64,000 nucleotides of DNA from NCBI GenBank assembly GCA_015655585.1, contig JAATEV010000024.1, forward strand, positions 1-64,000, given 5' to 3'. This DNA comes from Terriglobales bacterium (GTDB taxonomy: Bacteria > Acidobacteriota > Terriglobia > Terriglobales > Acidobacteriaceae). Position 1 is the first letter of the stretch, and each line of letters begins with the position of its first letter. Positions 1 through 9,378 of this stretch are shown here, piece by piece. Under the pieces are notes generated by a model. The model was not told where the DNA came from, made no database searches, and saw only the letters and a program-made list of their open reading frames with translations. The position numbers and the translations under genes were made by a program.

Positions 1-278
1 CCGGTGGTGAGGTTGTTGTCGCGGGTGAGGTGGGCGTGGGTGAAACGCTCGTAGTGGCCGAGGTCGAGGTCGGTTTCCGCGCCGTCGTCGGTGACGAAGA
101 CCTCGCCGTGCTGGAAGGGAGACATCGTGCCGGGATCGACGTTCAAATAGGGGTCAAACTTCATGAGATTGACCTTGATTCCTCGTGCCTCAAGCAGACA
201 GCCAATGGAGGCTGCGGCGAGACCCTTGCCGAGTGAAGACACAACTCCGCCCGTTACGAAGATGTACTTTGCAGACAT
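1..278 (-). CDS. pyrG: CTP synthase, N-terminal fragment (runs off the window)
   Basis: PyrG makes CTP from UTP, ATP and glutamine in the cytoplasm. Only about 92 N-terminal residues are present. Translating the minus strand from the ATG at 278 gives a start [19 protein letters not shown] followed by a stretch containing [20 protein letters not shown] and then [21 protein letters not shown], which is the diagnostic synthetase-domain N-terminus with its P-loop-like [10 protein letters not shown]. The glutaminase domain lies outside the window. It is too short an open frame for the ORF track on this strand. The identification is very secure; only the C-terminal integrity is unknown. Confidence 0.97.
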   Translation of the reverse strand, partial: MSAKYIFVTGGVVSSLGKGLAAASIGCLLEARGIKVNLMKFDPYLNVDPGTMSPFQHGEVFVTDDGAETDLDLGHYERFTHAHLTRDNNLTT

Positions 279-410
279 TTCCGCGACCTCTTTTTATTTT
301 GATTAATTTTGTGCAGGATGGGCACGGTTAAGTATCGCAGGGTCTGGCCCCGGAGGCAATGGGGGAGGATTTTCGGTTATCTGTGTGGATAAGTGGGTCG
401 GATTACGAGG

Positions 411-1808
411 CTAACTTTTGTCGGGCGGAGCGTCCAGAGGCTTCAGGGATTCGAAGACGGTGGGAATTAGCTCGGAGACGGTGGGGTGGATGTGTACCGC
501 GTGGGTGATGGTGGTGTAGGGGGCTCCGGCGTACATGGTGTCGAGGATGCAGTGGATGGCCTCGTCGCCGCCTACGCCGAGGATGGATGCGCCGAGGATT
601 TTCTTGGTTTCGGCGTCGACTAAGACTTTCATGAAGCCCTGGGTCTCGCCTTTTTCTACGGCACGGCCTACGCGGGTCATGGGGCGGGTGCCGATGAGGG
701 CGGGGCGTCCGGTTTTGCGGACCTCGGCTTCGGTCATGCCGATCTGACCCAGGGGCGGGTCGATGTAGAGGTTGTGGGCGGTGATGCGGTCGGTGACGCG
801 GCGGGGCTCGTTGTCGAGGAGGTTGGCAGCTACGATCTCGAAGTCGTTGTAGGAGGTGTGGGTGAAGGCTCCGCGGCCGTTGCAGTCGCCCATGGCCCAG
901 ATGTTGGGGACGGAGGTGCGGAGCTGATCGTCTACGAGGACGTAGCCGTGCTTGTCGAGCTGGACCCCGGCGGCTTCGAGGCCGAGGTCGTCGGTGTTGG
1001 GGCGGCGGCCCATGGCGAGGAGGACGTGGGAGCCGACGATCTGGGGCTCGCCTTCGTTGCAGTTGATGCCTACGGTGGGGCGGCCGTCGGGATGCTGGTC
1101 GAAGTGGATGCACTCGGCGTTGAGGCGGAGGCGGATGCCTTCGGCCTGGAGGATATCGGCGATGGCTTGGGAGACGTCTTCGTCCTCGTGCATGACGAGG
1201 CGCGGGGATTTTTCGACGAGGGTGACTTCGCTGCCGAAGCGGCGGTACATCTGGGCGAATTCGAGACCGATGTAGCCGCCGCCTACGACGACTAGATGCT
1301 GGGGGAGGGTGTCGAGATTGAGAATGGTGGTGTTGGTGAGCGGAGTGATTTTTTCTATGCCGGGGAGGTTGGGGACGATGGCTCGTCCGCCTGTGTTGAG
1401 GAAGATGTTTTTGGCGGTTAGGAGCTGGTTGCCTACGCGGACCTGGGTGGGGGATTCGAGGCGGGCGTGGTCGTGGTAGATGGTGCAGTTGGGCAGGCTG
1501 CGTAGGCCAGATTCGACGCCGGTGCGGGACTGGCCGGAGACCTCGTCCTTGCGGGCTTTGACGGCCTTCATGTCTACGGTGATAGTGCCAGGTACGGTGA
1601 CTCCGTAGAATGCGGCTCGGCGAGCCATGTGTGCGGCGTAGGCGCTGGCGATGAGGGTCTTGGTGGGGATGCAGCCGGTGTTGACGCAGGTTCCGCCGAA
1701 GAGCTTGCGCTCGATGACGGCGATGCGCTGTCCGGCGGCGGAGAGCCGTGCGGCCAGAGGCGGACCGGCCTGGCCTGCGCCGATGATGATCGCGTCGAAG
1801 GTGTTCAT
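411..1808 (-). CDS. Class I pyridine nucleotide-disulfide oxidoreductase (dihydrolipoyl dehydrogenase / mercuric reductase-like)
   Basis: This is a 465-residue FAD flavoenzyme of the lipoamide dehydrogenase/mercuric reductase group. Visible elements are the N-terminal FAD-binding GAGQAG, the redox-active disulfide in GGTCVNTGCIPTK (about residues 38-50), the NAD(P)H-binding VVVGGGYIGLEFAQ near residue 172, the second FAD motif AMGDCNGRGAFTH near 310, and the C-terminal dimerisation domain with HAVHIHPTVSE, whose HxxxHP-like histidine pair supplies the catalytic base in this family. It has no lipoyl domain and no neighbouring 2-oxoacid dehydrogenase genes, so the physiological substrate cannot be named. 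The stop of the neighbouring DUF4126 gene at 1811 lies 2 bases upstream of its ATG, so both are probably one transcript. Confidence 0.9.
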   Translation of the reverse strand: MNTFDAIIIGAGQAGPPLAARLSAAGQRIAVIERKLFGGTCVNTGCIPTKTLIASAYAAHMARRAAFYGVTVPGTITVDMKAVKARKDEVSGQSRTGVESGLRSLPNCTIYHDHARLESPTQVRVGNQLLTAKNIFLNTGGRAIVPNLPGIEKITPLTNTTILNLDTLPQHLVVVGGGYIGLEFAQMYRRFGSEVTLVEKSPRLVMHEDEDVSQAIADILQAEGIRLRLNAECIHFDQHPDGRPTVGINCNEGEPQIVGSHVLLAMGRRPNTDDLGLEAAGVQLDKHGYVLVDDQLRTSVPNIWAMGDCNGRGAFTHTSYNDFEIVAANLLDNEPRRVTDRITAHNLYIDPPLGQIGMTEAEVRKTGRPALIGTRPMTRVGRAVEKGETQGFMKVLVDAETKKILGASILGVGGDEAIHCILDTMYAGAPYTTITHAVHIHPTVSELIPTVFESLKPLDAPPDKS

Positions 1809-1810
1809 AT

Positions 1811-2269
1811 CTATCGTGAGACGGTGAAGACGGCTAAACCGATGGCTACGGCGTCTTCTAAAAATGCCGCGGGTGAGTCTTTGTGGAAGGCCGTGGCTAG
1901 CGCGGCGCGGATTCTGGCTCCGCCGAGGGTTCCGACCATGGCTCCGAGGATGCCGGTGATGAGGCCGGGGATGAGCAGGTTGCTGGCGGCTCCGATGGCC
2001 GCTCCGCTGAATGCGCCGGTGACGATGCGCGCGCCGAACTGCTGGGGAACGGTGCGGCTGGGCGTTTTGGGGAGCTGGTCGGTGACGAGTTCGCCGAGGG
2101 CGAGGAGGGTGATGATCCAGGGAGTGGCGGTGTAGCCGAGGAAGGAGAGCGGGGTGCCTTCAAGATGTAGCAGATGCAGGTGGGCGGCCCAGCTTACGGC
2201 GGCTAGTCCGGTGAAGGCGCGGAGGCCGGAGATGATTCCGATGAGAAGTGCGAGGGGGTAGATGGACAT
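1811..2269 (-). CDS. DUF4126-type integral membrane protein
   Basis: A 152-residue hydrophobic protein with a start of MSIYPLALLIGIISGLRAFTG and further membrane segments rich in Gly and Ala, including a glycine-rich stretch GAFSGAAIGAASN and GILGAMVGTLGGARIRA. The GLRAFT and LGE...DQLPKTPSRT elements match the DUF4126 family of small bacterial membrane proteins. No biochemical role is established for the family as far as I know. It sits directly upstream of the flavin disulfide reductase with 2 bases between them. Assignment rests on pattern recognition of conserved motifs, not on an alignment. Confidence 0.75.
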   Translation of the reverse strand: MSIYPLALLIGIISGLRAFTGLAAVSWAAHLHLLHLEGTPLSFLGYTATPWIITLLALGELVTDQLPKTPSRTVPQQFGARIVTGAFSGAAIGAASNLLIPGLITGILGAMVGTLGGARIRAALATAFHKDSPAAFLEDAVAIGLAVFTVSR

Positions 2270-2666
2270 TCGAGTTCTCCTTGGATGGTGACGTTGCCGG
2301 GATGCAGGGCCTTGGTCGAATCGTAGGAAGAGCGGAGTTTCTGAATGCTATGGGGGTGGTGTCTGTGGCCGGGGAGATGGTTGTCCATCCTACATGGGCG
2401 TTGGTGCGAGAGAGGCATGGGAGGAAAATCCGACAGTGGGGTAATTTGAATCTACTGTCTTGGGTTGGTCAATAGAAATTAGGGTGGGTAGCGGGAAGGG
2501 TGTTTTACGGTACCTATCCAAATTCGTGGTGCAGACCAGTCTCAATGAGTGGATTGGACTGATGTTATTAACTGAGAACTATAGTGTCGCTGAAAAGGCG
2601 ACTTCGAGGGAATCGCTCACGGTTCAGCAGGACTTGTTCAGCAACACTCTTGAACAATAAGTTCGG
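2270..2666. other. Intergenic region without a supportable gene
   Basis: About 400 bases separate the DUF4126 gene from the hypothetical gene at 2667, both on the minus strand. The plus-strand ORF at 2460-2660 (66 aa) has no ribosome-binding site, no recognisable motif and unremarkable codon use, so I do not call it. The region presumably holds the promoter for the DUF4126-reductase pair near 2270-2400. Confidence 0.4.
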
Positions 2667-3164
2667 CTAATCACACCCACTCGCGCGATATTCCTTCCAA
2701 ACAGCAGGATCATCCGATATATAAAACACAGGCTCCATCTTTCGATGTTCGATCAACTCAGTCGTACCCTTAACTGTGATCACGGCATAGGCTGGATACC
2801 CAGGAGGGAATCCTTGTGGAGGATTTTTCAATTGAAAATCTGAACATTTCTCCTTACCGTATACCTTTTCCAGTATTTTCCCTTTCGCGTCTTGCAATAC
2901 AAATCCCGCACCGGGCCACGTGTAGTAGCTCATTGTGATCGAAACATCGGCGAGTGCAAGGCCCGGTGGAAGCGTGATCCATTTAGGCAGCCTCGACTCA
3001 CTCGCCAATTGGAATGTTGACTCTGGGAAATATTCGCATCCTTTGATAATCGTAGAAGCCAGGATAGCGACCGCTACACCAAGAAGTAGATACCTGCCTA
3101 AGCGCGGGATGTTTTTGACCAATCGTGACGGCCAAGGATCAACGATCGTGAGATCTGCGTTCAT
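2667..3164 (-). CDS. Hypothetical protein with one N-terminal membrane segment
   Basis: I do not recognise this 165-residue protein. It has a cytoplasmic N-terminus of about 27 residues, one membrane segment (YLLLGVAVAILASTIIKGC, about residues 26-46) and an extracytoplasmic domain of about 115 residues containing the phrase ITMSYYTWPGAGFVLQDAKG and a C-terminal EYRASGCD. Two later cysteines (KCSDF and the C-terminal C) could pair outside the cytoplasm. Local base composition is lower in GC than the neighbouring genes, which may mean recent acquisition or weak selection. There is no close partner gene on the same strand. Confidence 0.6.
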   Translation of the reverse strand: MNADLTIVDPWPSRLVKNIPRLGRYLLLGVAVAILASTIIKGCEYFPESTFQLASESRLPKWITLPPGLALADVSITMSYYTWPGAGFVLQDAKGKILEKVYGKEKCSDFQLKNPPQGFPPGYPAYAVITVKGTTELIEHRKMEPVFYISDDPAVWKEYRASGCD

Positions 3165-3290
3165 CGATTGAGGGTAGCTTAGGCCGACTTCCTGCGAAAT
3201 GGAGTTTTCGGCAACTACGAATAGTTGTGCCCTCTTTGCTCACATTTCAATTGGTGATAAATCGCCTATGTACTTATTGGGATCAGATTG

Positions 3291-3343
3291 ATAACCATAA
3301 GTCATCTTGTGGGAAGTTATAGCAACTTACGAAAGATGGTTAT
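3291..3343. repeat. Nested hairpin in the leader of the DUF5695-like gene
   Basis: The arms ATAACCAT (3291-3298) and ATGGTTAT (3336-3343) are perfectly complementary. Inside lie two more complementary pairs, CATCTT/AAGATG and AAGTT/AACTT with a 5-base loop. CATCTT and the outer ATAACCAT arm can partly compete for the same 3' sequence. The element lies about 110 bases upstream of the start at 3453. It could be an mRNA structure, an operator or a terminator for leftward transcription; there is no U-tract to decide. Confidence 0.5.
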
Positions 3344-3452
3344 TCATCACTGCGTATTCATCTTGTCCGACTATGGAAAATATTTGCTTCGGCGAAGGGA
3401 TGTGGCTTTCGGATATGATTGCTGCCGATTCTAAATAATTGATTTTGCGAGG

Positions 3453-6293
3453 TTGGTTTTGAAAAAGGGAATATCGCGTCGTGAGTTGCTTAGAGATGCC
3501 GGAGTGGTTGGGGCGGCGGCGTTGCTTTATCCGCAGGCGGGTGCGGCGCAGGTGCAGAGCAGCGTGAGCCAGAGTCCGGAGATGCAGTATGTGAACCGGC
3601 CGTCGAAGGAGTTGCTGGCGGAGCATGAGCAGAACCAGGTGCAGGTGGTTGCGGGGGAGATGGTGGTGACCTTCGACCAGCGGTTCGGCACGATCTCCGC
3701 GATTCGACGGAAGGGCGATGCGATGGAGACGAACTTTCTGGGCAATGAACAGAACACGCCGAACGTGGATGTTTCGGACTCGCGGTTTACGGGCGATCTG
3801 GTGTCGACGGTGTGGGAGTTGCAGCATGACTATACGAAGGCCGGGCTGGGGCAGAATGAGGTGTTTCAGACTTCGGGGCGGTGGCGGAGGGAGATTACTT
3901 CGCAGTCGGGAGATGTTCGCAGGATCAGCTATAAGGACAATACGTTTGGCGTGCGGTATGCCGGCGGGGCTAGCAGTGAAAAGGGGATTCGCAGCTACAA
4001 CCTGACGATGAACTACAGGGCCGATGGCGAGGCGTTGCTGTGGGACATTGAGATTGAGAATGTGACGGGGAAGGTGCTGGAGATTGGCGAGCTGGGGCTG
4101 CCACTGATGGTGAACGACGACTATGCGGAGTTGTATGTGCAGCCGGGCACGGAGACGAAGATCAGCGGCGGAGGCAATGTCGATTTTGCGAAGTCGTCGC
4201 TGCGGCAGAAGCTGATTCATGAGCAGAAGGTGCTGGTGCATCACTTTATTGCGGGGCACAGCTCGTATGCGCTGGTGCAGAGGCCGTTGGGGGATGGGCC
4301 TTATCTGCTGGTGCATCCGACGATGGATACTTCGTTCGAGTGCATCTACAAGGAAAATGGGGAGGAGTCGCAGTTTACGCGGCATGTACGGAGCTGGGCG
4401 GGGCCGGATGTGATGGCGATCCATTCGTGGGCTACGAAGAATCGGAGAGGGTGGAGGAAGAATCCGTGGATCAATGGGCATACTTCGCTGATCCTGCAGC
4501 CGGGCGAGAAGAAGCGGTATCAGATGCGATTTGTATTTGTGCCTAATTATGAAGCAATTCGAGAAGAGCTGTATAAGGCCGGGAACCTGGGGGTGAGGAT
4601 TCTGCCGTCGATGGTGGTGCAGGAGGAGACGGACGTTCATGTGGAGTTGCAGACGAAGAGCGATGTGGGGAAGATGCAGTATCTCTCGGACAACATCACG
4701 CTGAAGTCGAAGAAGCGTGAGGGAGAGAAGACGCTGCTGACGTTCTCGTTCAAAGGCCGCGGCCAGAAGAGCGTGAAGCTGAACTATGGTGAGGGGCGAT
4801 GGACGAATTTGCACTTCTATTGCATTGAAGATATGGAGGGATTGCTGAAGGGGCGCGGGCGGTTCATTGTGGAGCGGGAGTTCTATGAGAACCCGGAGGA
4901 TCCGTATCATCGCAACCACATGTTTTTGCCGTTTGATCATCGTATCGGCAGCACGTTTCTGGATTCGGACGAGGTTTGGGAGGTTGGCGGGAGCGATGAG
5001 TCGGGCTTCTCGGAGGCTTTATTTCTGGCGGAGAAGAATGTCTACTATCCGACTAGGAAAGAGGTCGAGACGCTGGAGACGTATGTTGAGGATTGTTTGT
5101 TCAAGTACATCCAGAATCCGGAAACGTACTTGGTGCGAGCTTCGCTTTATTACAAGGACCGGTATCCCTCGAACGCGTGGGGCGCGTGGACGAAGGAGAG
5201 ATCGGAAGAGACCTTTCGTAGTTACAATTATGTCCACCCCGCGAATATCTACCATGCACTTTACCGGATCGGGAAGACATATGGGTTGATTCAGAAGAAG
5301 ACGGCGGAGCAGTATCTGCGGATGTCGTATGAGACTTGCCTGCGATGGTTTACGACGGGGCCGTGGCATCACATTGGCTTGATGGAGGGATCGAACGCGA
5401 TCTATATTCTTGCGGACATCAAGCGTGAGGGCTGGAATGCGGAGTACGAGAAGCTGCTGGGGGAGATGAAGGCCTGCAATCAGCAGTTTGTGGATGATCC
5501 TTATCCGTATGGGTCGGAGTTATTGATCGACCAGACGGCGCATGAGCAGGTGTTCTTCTTTACGCGGTTCTTTGAGAGCGCGGAGAAGAACAGGAAGACG
5601 ATGCAGGTGTTGAAGGCGCTGAGGGGCGGGAACCAGCCGGTGTGGTTCCGGTATGGGCACGATAAGCGGTCGGATGTGTGCTGCTGGTATAACGAGTCTC
5701 TGAATGGGCTGGCGTTGTTGCAGGCCTTTGAGGATACGGGCGACAGGGACATGCTGCTGAAGGGGTATGCGGGCGCGATGAGTGTGATGGCGAACGTGTT
5801 GCCGGATGGCATGGGCTATAACCAGTTCCAATGCACGGCGGGCGTTTATGGATGGGAGTTTCCGCGGACGTTCGAGAGCGGGTCTGGGCTTTGGGGATTT
5901 CTGCGGGCTTCGAAGTCTTATGTGATTCAGGACCCTAGCTTCGGGGTGGTTGGATATGGCTGCCGGGTGGAGACGAATGGGAGCGCGGTGACGGCGTTCC
6001 CGAAGGACGGCGTGCGGAAGCGCGTGCTGTTTGTTGAGGCGAAGGTTGGACTGGAGACTACGGCGGGCGAGATCGAGAAGGTTGCTCTGCATGGGGATGG
6101 CGAGATGCTGGAGCTTGCTTTGAAGGACTCGTCCGGATTGGCGAAGGTGGCGGCTGTGACGGTGAAGGGATTGAAGCCGGGACAGTACAGCATTTCGCAT
6201 GGGCATACTTCGCGCCGTGAGAATGTAACTGAATCGATTACGATTCATGTTCCAATTACTGAATCGGGGAATGTTGTTTTGAAGCGCGGATAG
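3453..6293 (+). CDS. Tat-exported DUF5695-like protein, probable polysaccharide-active enzyme
   Basis: A 946-residue secreted protein. The N-terminus SRRELLRDAGVVGAAALLYP is a twin-arginine signal followed by a cleavage region ending in AGAAQ. The mature N-terminal half is beta-rich (residues about 60-480); the C-terminal half (about 500-830) has repeated helical hairpins with aromatic-rich motifs such as GPWHHIGLMEGSN, HEQVFFFTRFFES and DKRSDVCCWYNESLNG, resembling an (alpha/alpha)6 toroid of the kind seen in glycosidases and lyases. Overall it matches what I know as DUF5695. The start is a TTG with no strong ribosome-binding site; another TTG follows two codons later. It converges with the GH28 operon, so a role in the same polysaccharide degradation is inferred. 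No catalytic residues can be assigned. Confidence 0.7.
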   Translation: MVLKKGISRRELLRDAGVVGAAALLYPQAGAAQVQSSVSQSPEMQYVNRPSKELLAEHEQNQVQVVAGEMVVTFDQRFGTISAIRRKGDAMETNFLGNEQNTPNVDVSDSRFTGDLVSTVWELQHDYTKAGLGQNEVFQTSGRWRREITSQSGDVRRISYKDNTFGVRYAGGASSEKGIRSYNLTMNYRADGEALLWDIEIENVTGKVLEIGELGLPLMVNDDYAELYVQPGTETKISGGGNVDFAKSSLRQKLIHEQKVLVHHFIAGHSSYALVQRPLGDGPYLLVHPTMDTSFECIYKENGEESQFTRHVRSWAGPDVMAIHSWATKNRRGWRKNPWINGHTSLILQPGEKKRYQMRFVFVPNYEAIREELYKAGNLGVRILPSMVVQEETDVHVELQTKSDVGKMQYLSDNITLKSKKREGEKTLLTFSFKGRGQKSVKLNYGEGRWTNLHFYCIEDMEGLLKGRGRFIVEREFYENPEDPYHRNHMFLPFDHRIGSTFLDSDEVWEVGGSDESGFSEALFLAEKNVYYPTRKEVETLETYVEDCLFKYIQNPETYLVRASLYYKDRYPSNAWGAWTKERSEETFRSYNYVHPANIYHALYRIGKTYGLIQKKTAEQYLRMSYETCLRWFTTGPWHHIGLMEGSNAIYILADIKREGWNAEYEKLLGEMKACNQQFVDDPYPYGSELLIDQTAHEQVFFFTRFFESAEKNRKTMQVLKALRGGNQPVWFRYGHDKRSDVCCWYNESLNGLALLQAFEDTGDRDMLLKGYAGAMSVMANVLPDGMGYNQFQCTAGVYGWEFPRTFESGSGLWGFLRASKSYVIQDPSFGVVGYGCRVETNGSAVTAFPKDGVRKRVLFVEAKVGLETTAGEIEKVALHGDGEMLELALKDSSGLAKVAAVTVKGLKPGQYSISHGHTSRRENVTESITIHVPITESGNVVLKRG

Positions 6294-6299
6294 GATGGG

Positions 6300-6333
6300 G
6301 CTCTGCCTCGGTTCGTGAGGATCGGGGCAGAGC
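6300..6333. terminator. Candidate bidirectional terminator hairpin between convergent genes
   Basis: GCTCTGCC (6300-6307) and GGCAGAGC (6326-6333) are complementary and flank an 18-base loop. It lies between the stop of the DUF5695-like gene and the stop of the convergent DUF6298 gene. There is no clear U-tract on either strand, so it is a weak call. Confidence 0.35.
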
Positions 6334-9323
6334 TACTGTGGCTGTAGCAGGAGCAGCCATGGGGTCGCGTCGGGCTTGGTGTAGACGGTGTTTGAGGCTT
6401 GTTCTGCTGGTTGGGACGAGCCGGTGATTGGGTTGAACCATGTTGCTTTGTAGTATTGCGCGGGCAGGTTGTGGGTTAGGGTGATGCTTTTGCCTGAGAG
6501 TGAGTAGAGAAGGACGGGGGTGGTTGCGTCTCCGGCTAGTACCCATGTTTTTTCTGGGGTGGAGGTCCAGTTGTCCTGTGGGGACATCTTCATGAGGTCT
6601 TGGGCTAGATAGGTTTGGACGAAGTGGTCGATTACTTCGTCGGGGGAGATGTGTGAGGTGGGTCTCTGTGTAGTTGTGTTGCGTGTATTGGGCGGTGGTG
6701 CGGGGGGGCGGCTGACGAGCGCGGATTGCGAGGCAGCTCCGGCCATGAGGAGAGGGATGGGGCCTGCTCCGTTCTCCATGGGCATGAGGGCTATGTTGGG
6801 GAATTTGTCGTGATATTCGCGGGTTTGGCGATACATCTGTTCTGGTGTGGTGATGGGCGGTGTATCGCTGTAGCCGGGGAACTGGTTGGCGATGAGCTCG
6901 CGGAAGGCGTGGTTCTCACCGGCTTTGGGGGCGAAGAGCGTGGCGTCGGGGCGGTACTCCCAGTAGCGCATGTCTATTACGGCAACCTGCTTTGAGCGAA
7001 TGGGATCGGCGAGGATGGCGTCGGTGGTTTGCTTGCTGGTGGTGAGGACGATGCGGATGGGTTTGCCGTGTTTGGCCTCCCACTCGCGGGCTACGTCCAT
7101 GAAGAACTGCTGGAATTCGAGTGGGCCTGCGTACTGGTAGGCGAGTCCGAAGACAACGTTGGGTTGGTCGGCTAGCTCGTCGAAGGTGTGGAGGATGTAG
7201 GCTCGGTGCAAGGCGCGCAGCGGTGCGTAGGTGGTGGAGAAGAATTCGTTACCAATATCGTTACGATTGTGGGGCTTGAAGGGCGGAGGCTCGGGCAGGC
7301 CGGTGTCGTTGATGTTGTTGGCGGGACGCCATGCGTAGTCGATCCAGTGGGGGCCGATCTCGAGGACGTTGTGGGTGTTGTATAGATCGTAGAAGACGAG
7401 GAGGCCTTGCGTGGCGGCTTGCTGGGCGAACTCGCGCTGGCGCTGGAAGTACCAGGGGTTGTAGCGAGAGAGATCGAAGCGGCTTAGGCCGTCCCATGCG
7501 GTGCCCTGGCCGCTGCGTGCCCAGGGCATCTCGTCGAAGGGAGCCCATGCGTCGGCGTCGTTGCGTCGTTCTATGGTGTGGGAGTCGCGGCGGTGCTCGT
7601 ACCAGAGGCCGGGCATGACGGTCATGGAGACGATGTTGAGGGATTTGAGACGCGCGGCGAATGCGGCGAGATCTTCTGTCTCGCCGGGGGTGGTGACGCC
7701 GGGCATGAAGCGCGTGACGCTGGAGCCTGTGGACTGCTCGGCGGTGTAGGGTGAGGTGTCGCCGCGCCACCAGGACTCGCTTTGCGAGGGGCCCCAGAGG
7801 GTGCGGTTTTCCTGGACGAATCGGCCGTTGATGAGTTCGACGGGACGGATGGTTTGGGTGGTGGAGGGTTGGGACTTGATGTCGGAGGCGCGGAACTGGG
7901 GAAGTTTTTCTGGTATTTCTGTGGTTGTGGTGCGGGTGGTTGGTGGATATTGGTGGGTGCGTGCGTGGAGTTGGGTTTCGTAGAGGGACTGTGGGGAGTG
8001 GATGACGAAGTTGGGTGCGTCGGGAGGGCCGAGTGCGTCGGTGGTTTGCGCGGTGGAGTTCCAGAGGATGGAGTTGGCTGCGGTCCAACCTGCGCCTTGT
8101 GCGCGAGAGAAGTCGAGCGTCATCTGGAGGCGTGAGCCGGGGACGTGGACGCGCTCGTAGAGGATTCCGGAGGCCCAGCCTTCGAATGCGCCGCTGGCTC
8201 CGAGGGAATTGGTTGCGGTGCAGTCGAGGAAGACGTTGGGACCTGCGGCGAGGAGGCCGCTGGCGAAGTCGTTCATGCCGGATTCGCTGGTGCAGCGGTG
8301 GACCAGGACCTGCTGGCCGTCGATGAGGAAGGACTGGCGACGGTATCCGGCGGTCTCGGAGATGGGGGCTTCGCTGTGGCAGTCTTCGAGGGTGATGCGG
8401 CGGCCTCGCCAGTTGACGCGAACCGCGGAGCTGACGAAGTGGCGGGCGGTGATGCGGCGCACCCATGCATCTTCGACGTGATCGAGCTGGATGGCGATCC
8501 AGGAGTGGTCTTCGTCTTTGGGGAGGGTGTGGTTGTAGGCGCTTTCCAGGGTGATGTCTTCGATGCCTATGTTGATGGGAGATGGATTGTTGGAGATGCG
8601 CGTTAGTGTGCCTCCGCCGTATTGCTTTTCGAGTGCAGTGGTGATGGGGGCGTCTAGTTGGACGCGGTGGGTGGCGGCGTCGATGGAGGTGATGGTGCGA
8701 TCCCATACAAGGTCGTGCGAGCCGGGCTTCCAGTCGAGCCTCTGGTTGGCGTAGGTGCCGGGCAGGTTGGTCATGCCGATGGCGGAGATCCATTCGGGCG
8801 TGCTGGGGCGGCGGATGACTACGTGGTCGCCGGGGGAGAGATTGTCTATGGAGTTGAGGGTGAGGGACTGGCTGCCTGCGGGGGCGTCGTCCTGAACGGA
8901 GTGGGGTGGATCGAGGGGTGGGTTGGCTGTGGCTCCGATTTCGATGAGTGGGCGGCGGTCGATGCCTTCGGCTATGAGGATGGTGTTTTGTGGGCTGGAG
9001 CCGCGCAGGATTACGCCGCTTGCTCGGAGGGTGAGCTGGCCCTTGATGTGATAACGGCCGGGGGCCAACAGCAGGGCTCCGTGGAAGCCGTTCTGGAGGG
9101 GGAGTGTGGCGATGCGGTCGAGTGCGGATTGGAGGAGGGCGGTGTCGTCGTTGCCGGTGGGATGTACGGCGAGCACGGCGGGGATATGAGGGATGGGGGA
9201 GCCTGCGCCGTAACCGGCGTAGGAGAAGTTGATGTTGGTGGGGTTGTGTGGGAGTTGCTGTGCGTGCAGGGTGGGGAAGGTGCCTAGGCAGAGGATTGCG
9301 ATGGAGATGGGGCGATTCTTCAT
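6333..9323 (-). CDS. Secreted right-handed beta-helix / DUF6298 protein, probable polysaccharide lyase or hydrolase
   Basis: A 996-residue secreted protein with a Sec signal peptide (MKNRPISIAILCLGTFPTLHAQ). Residues about 40-450 look like a pectate-lyase-3-type beta-helix: GNDDTALLQSALDRI, then LLLAPGRYHIKGQLTLRASG and VILRGSSPQNTIL, a fold start common to pectin-active enzymes. Residues about 490-850 resemble DUF6298, with a TIM-barrel-like region (FMPGVTTPGETEDLAAFAAR, YDLYNTHNVLEIGPHWIDY, VIDMRYWEYRPDATL). A short C-terminal beta domain follows. It is the last gene of the leftward operon, 55 bases after the GH28 gene. Substrate and mechanism are inferred from context only. Confidence 0.75.
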   Translation of the reverse strand: MKNRPISIAILCLGTFPTLHAQQLPHNPTNINFSYAGYGAGSPIPHIPAVLAVHPTGNDDTALLQSALDRIATLPLQNGFHGALLLAPGRYHIKGQLTLRASGVILRGSSPQNTILIAEGIDRRPLIEIGATANPPLDPPHSVQDDAPAGSQSLTLNSIDNLSPGDHVVIRRPSTPEWISAIGMTNLPGTYANQRLDWKPGSHDLVWDRTITSIDAATHRVQLDAPITTALEKQYGGGTLTRISNNPSPINIGIEDITLESAYNHTLPKDEDHSWIAIQLDHVEDAWVRRITARHFVSSAVRVNWRGRRITLEDCHSEAPISETAGYRRQSFLIDGQQVLVHRCTSESGMNDFASGLLAAGPNVFLDCTATNSLGASGAFEGWASGILYERVHVPGSRLQMTLDFSRAQGAGWTAANSILWNSTAQTTDALGPPDAPNFVIHSPQSLYETQLHARTHQYPPTTRTTTTEIPEKLPQFRASDIKSQPSTTQTIRPVELINGRFVQENRTLWGPSQSESWWRGDTSPYTAEQSTGSSVTRFMPGVTTPGETEDLAAFAARLKSLNIVSMTVMPGLWYEHRRDSHTIERRNDADAWAPFDEMPWARSGQGTAWDGLSRFDLSRYNPWYFQRQREFAQQAATQGLLVFYDLYNTHNVLEIGPHWIDYAWRPANNINDTGLPEPPPFKPHNRNDIGNEFFSTTYAPLRALHRAYILHTFDELADQPNVVFGLAYQYAGPLEFQQFFMDVAREWEAKHGKPIRIVLTTSKQTTDAILADPIRSKQVAVIDMRYWEYRPDATLFAPKAGENHAFRELIANQFPGYSDTPPITTPEQMYRQTREYHDKFPNIALMPMENGAGPIPLLMAGAASQSALVSRPPAPPPNTRNTTTQRPTSHISPDEVIDHFVQTYLAQDLMKMSPQDNWTSTPEKTWVLAGDATTPVLLYSLSGKSITLTHNLPAQYYKATWFNPITGSSQPAEQASNTVYTKPDATPWLLLLQPQ

Positions 9324-9378
9324 GGGTCTTATGGACGTGGCGGGAGAAGAAGGAAGGATTCTTCTCCCGCGATTCGGG

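Noticed and set aside
2460-2660. Plus-strand ORF of 66 residues
   Set aside because: No ribosome site, no motif and no partner; judged chance.
3327-4940. Minus-strand ORF of 537 residues
   Set aside because: It is antisense to the clearly coding DUF5695-like gene; Arg/Leu/Pro/His-rich content is that of a shadow frame.
7261-8793. Minus-strand ORF of 510 residues in another frame of the DUF6298 gene
   Set aside because: Overlaps the signal-bearing 996-residue gene on the same strand in a different frame; composition is non-protein-like.
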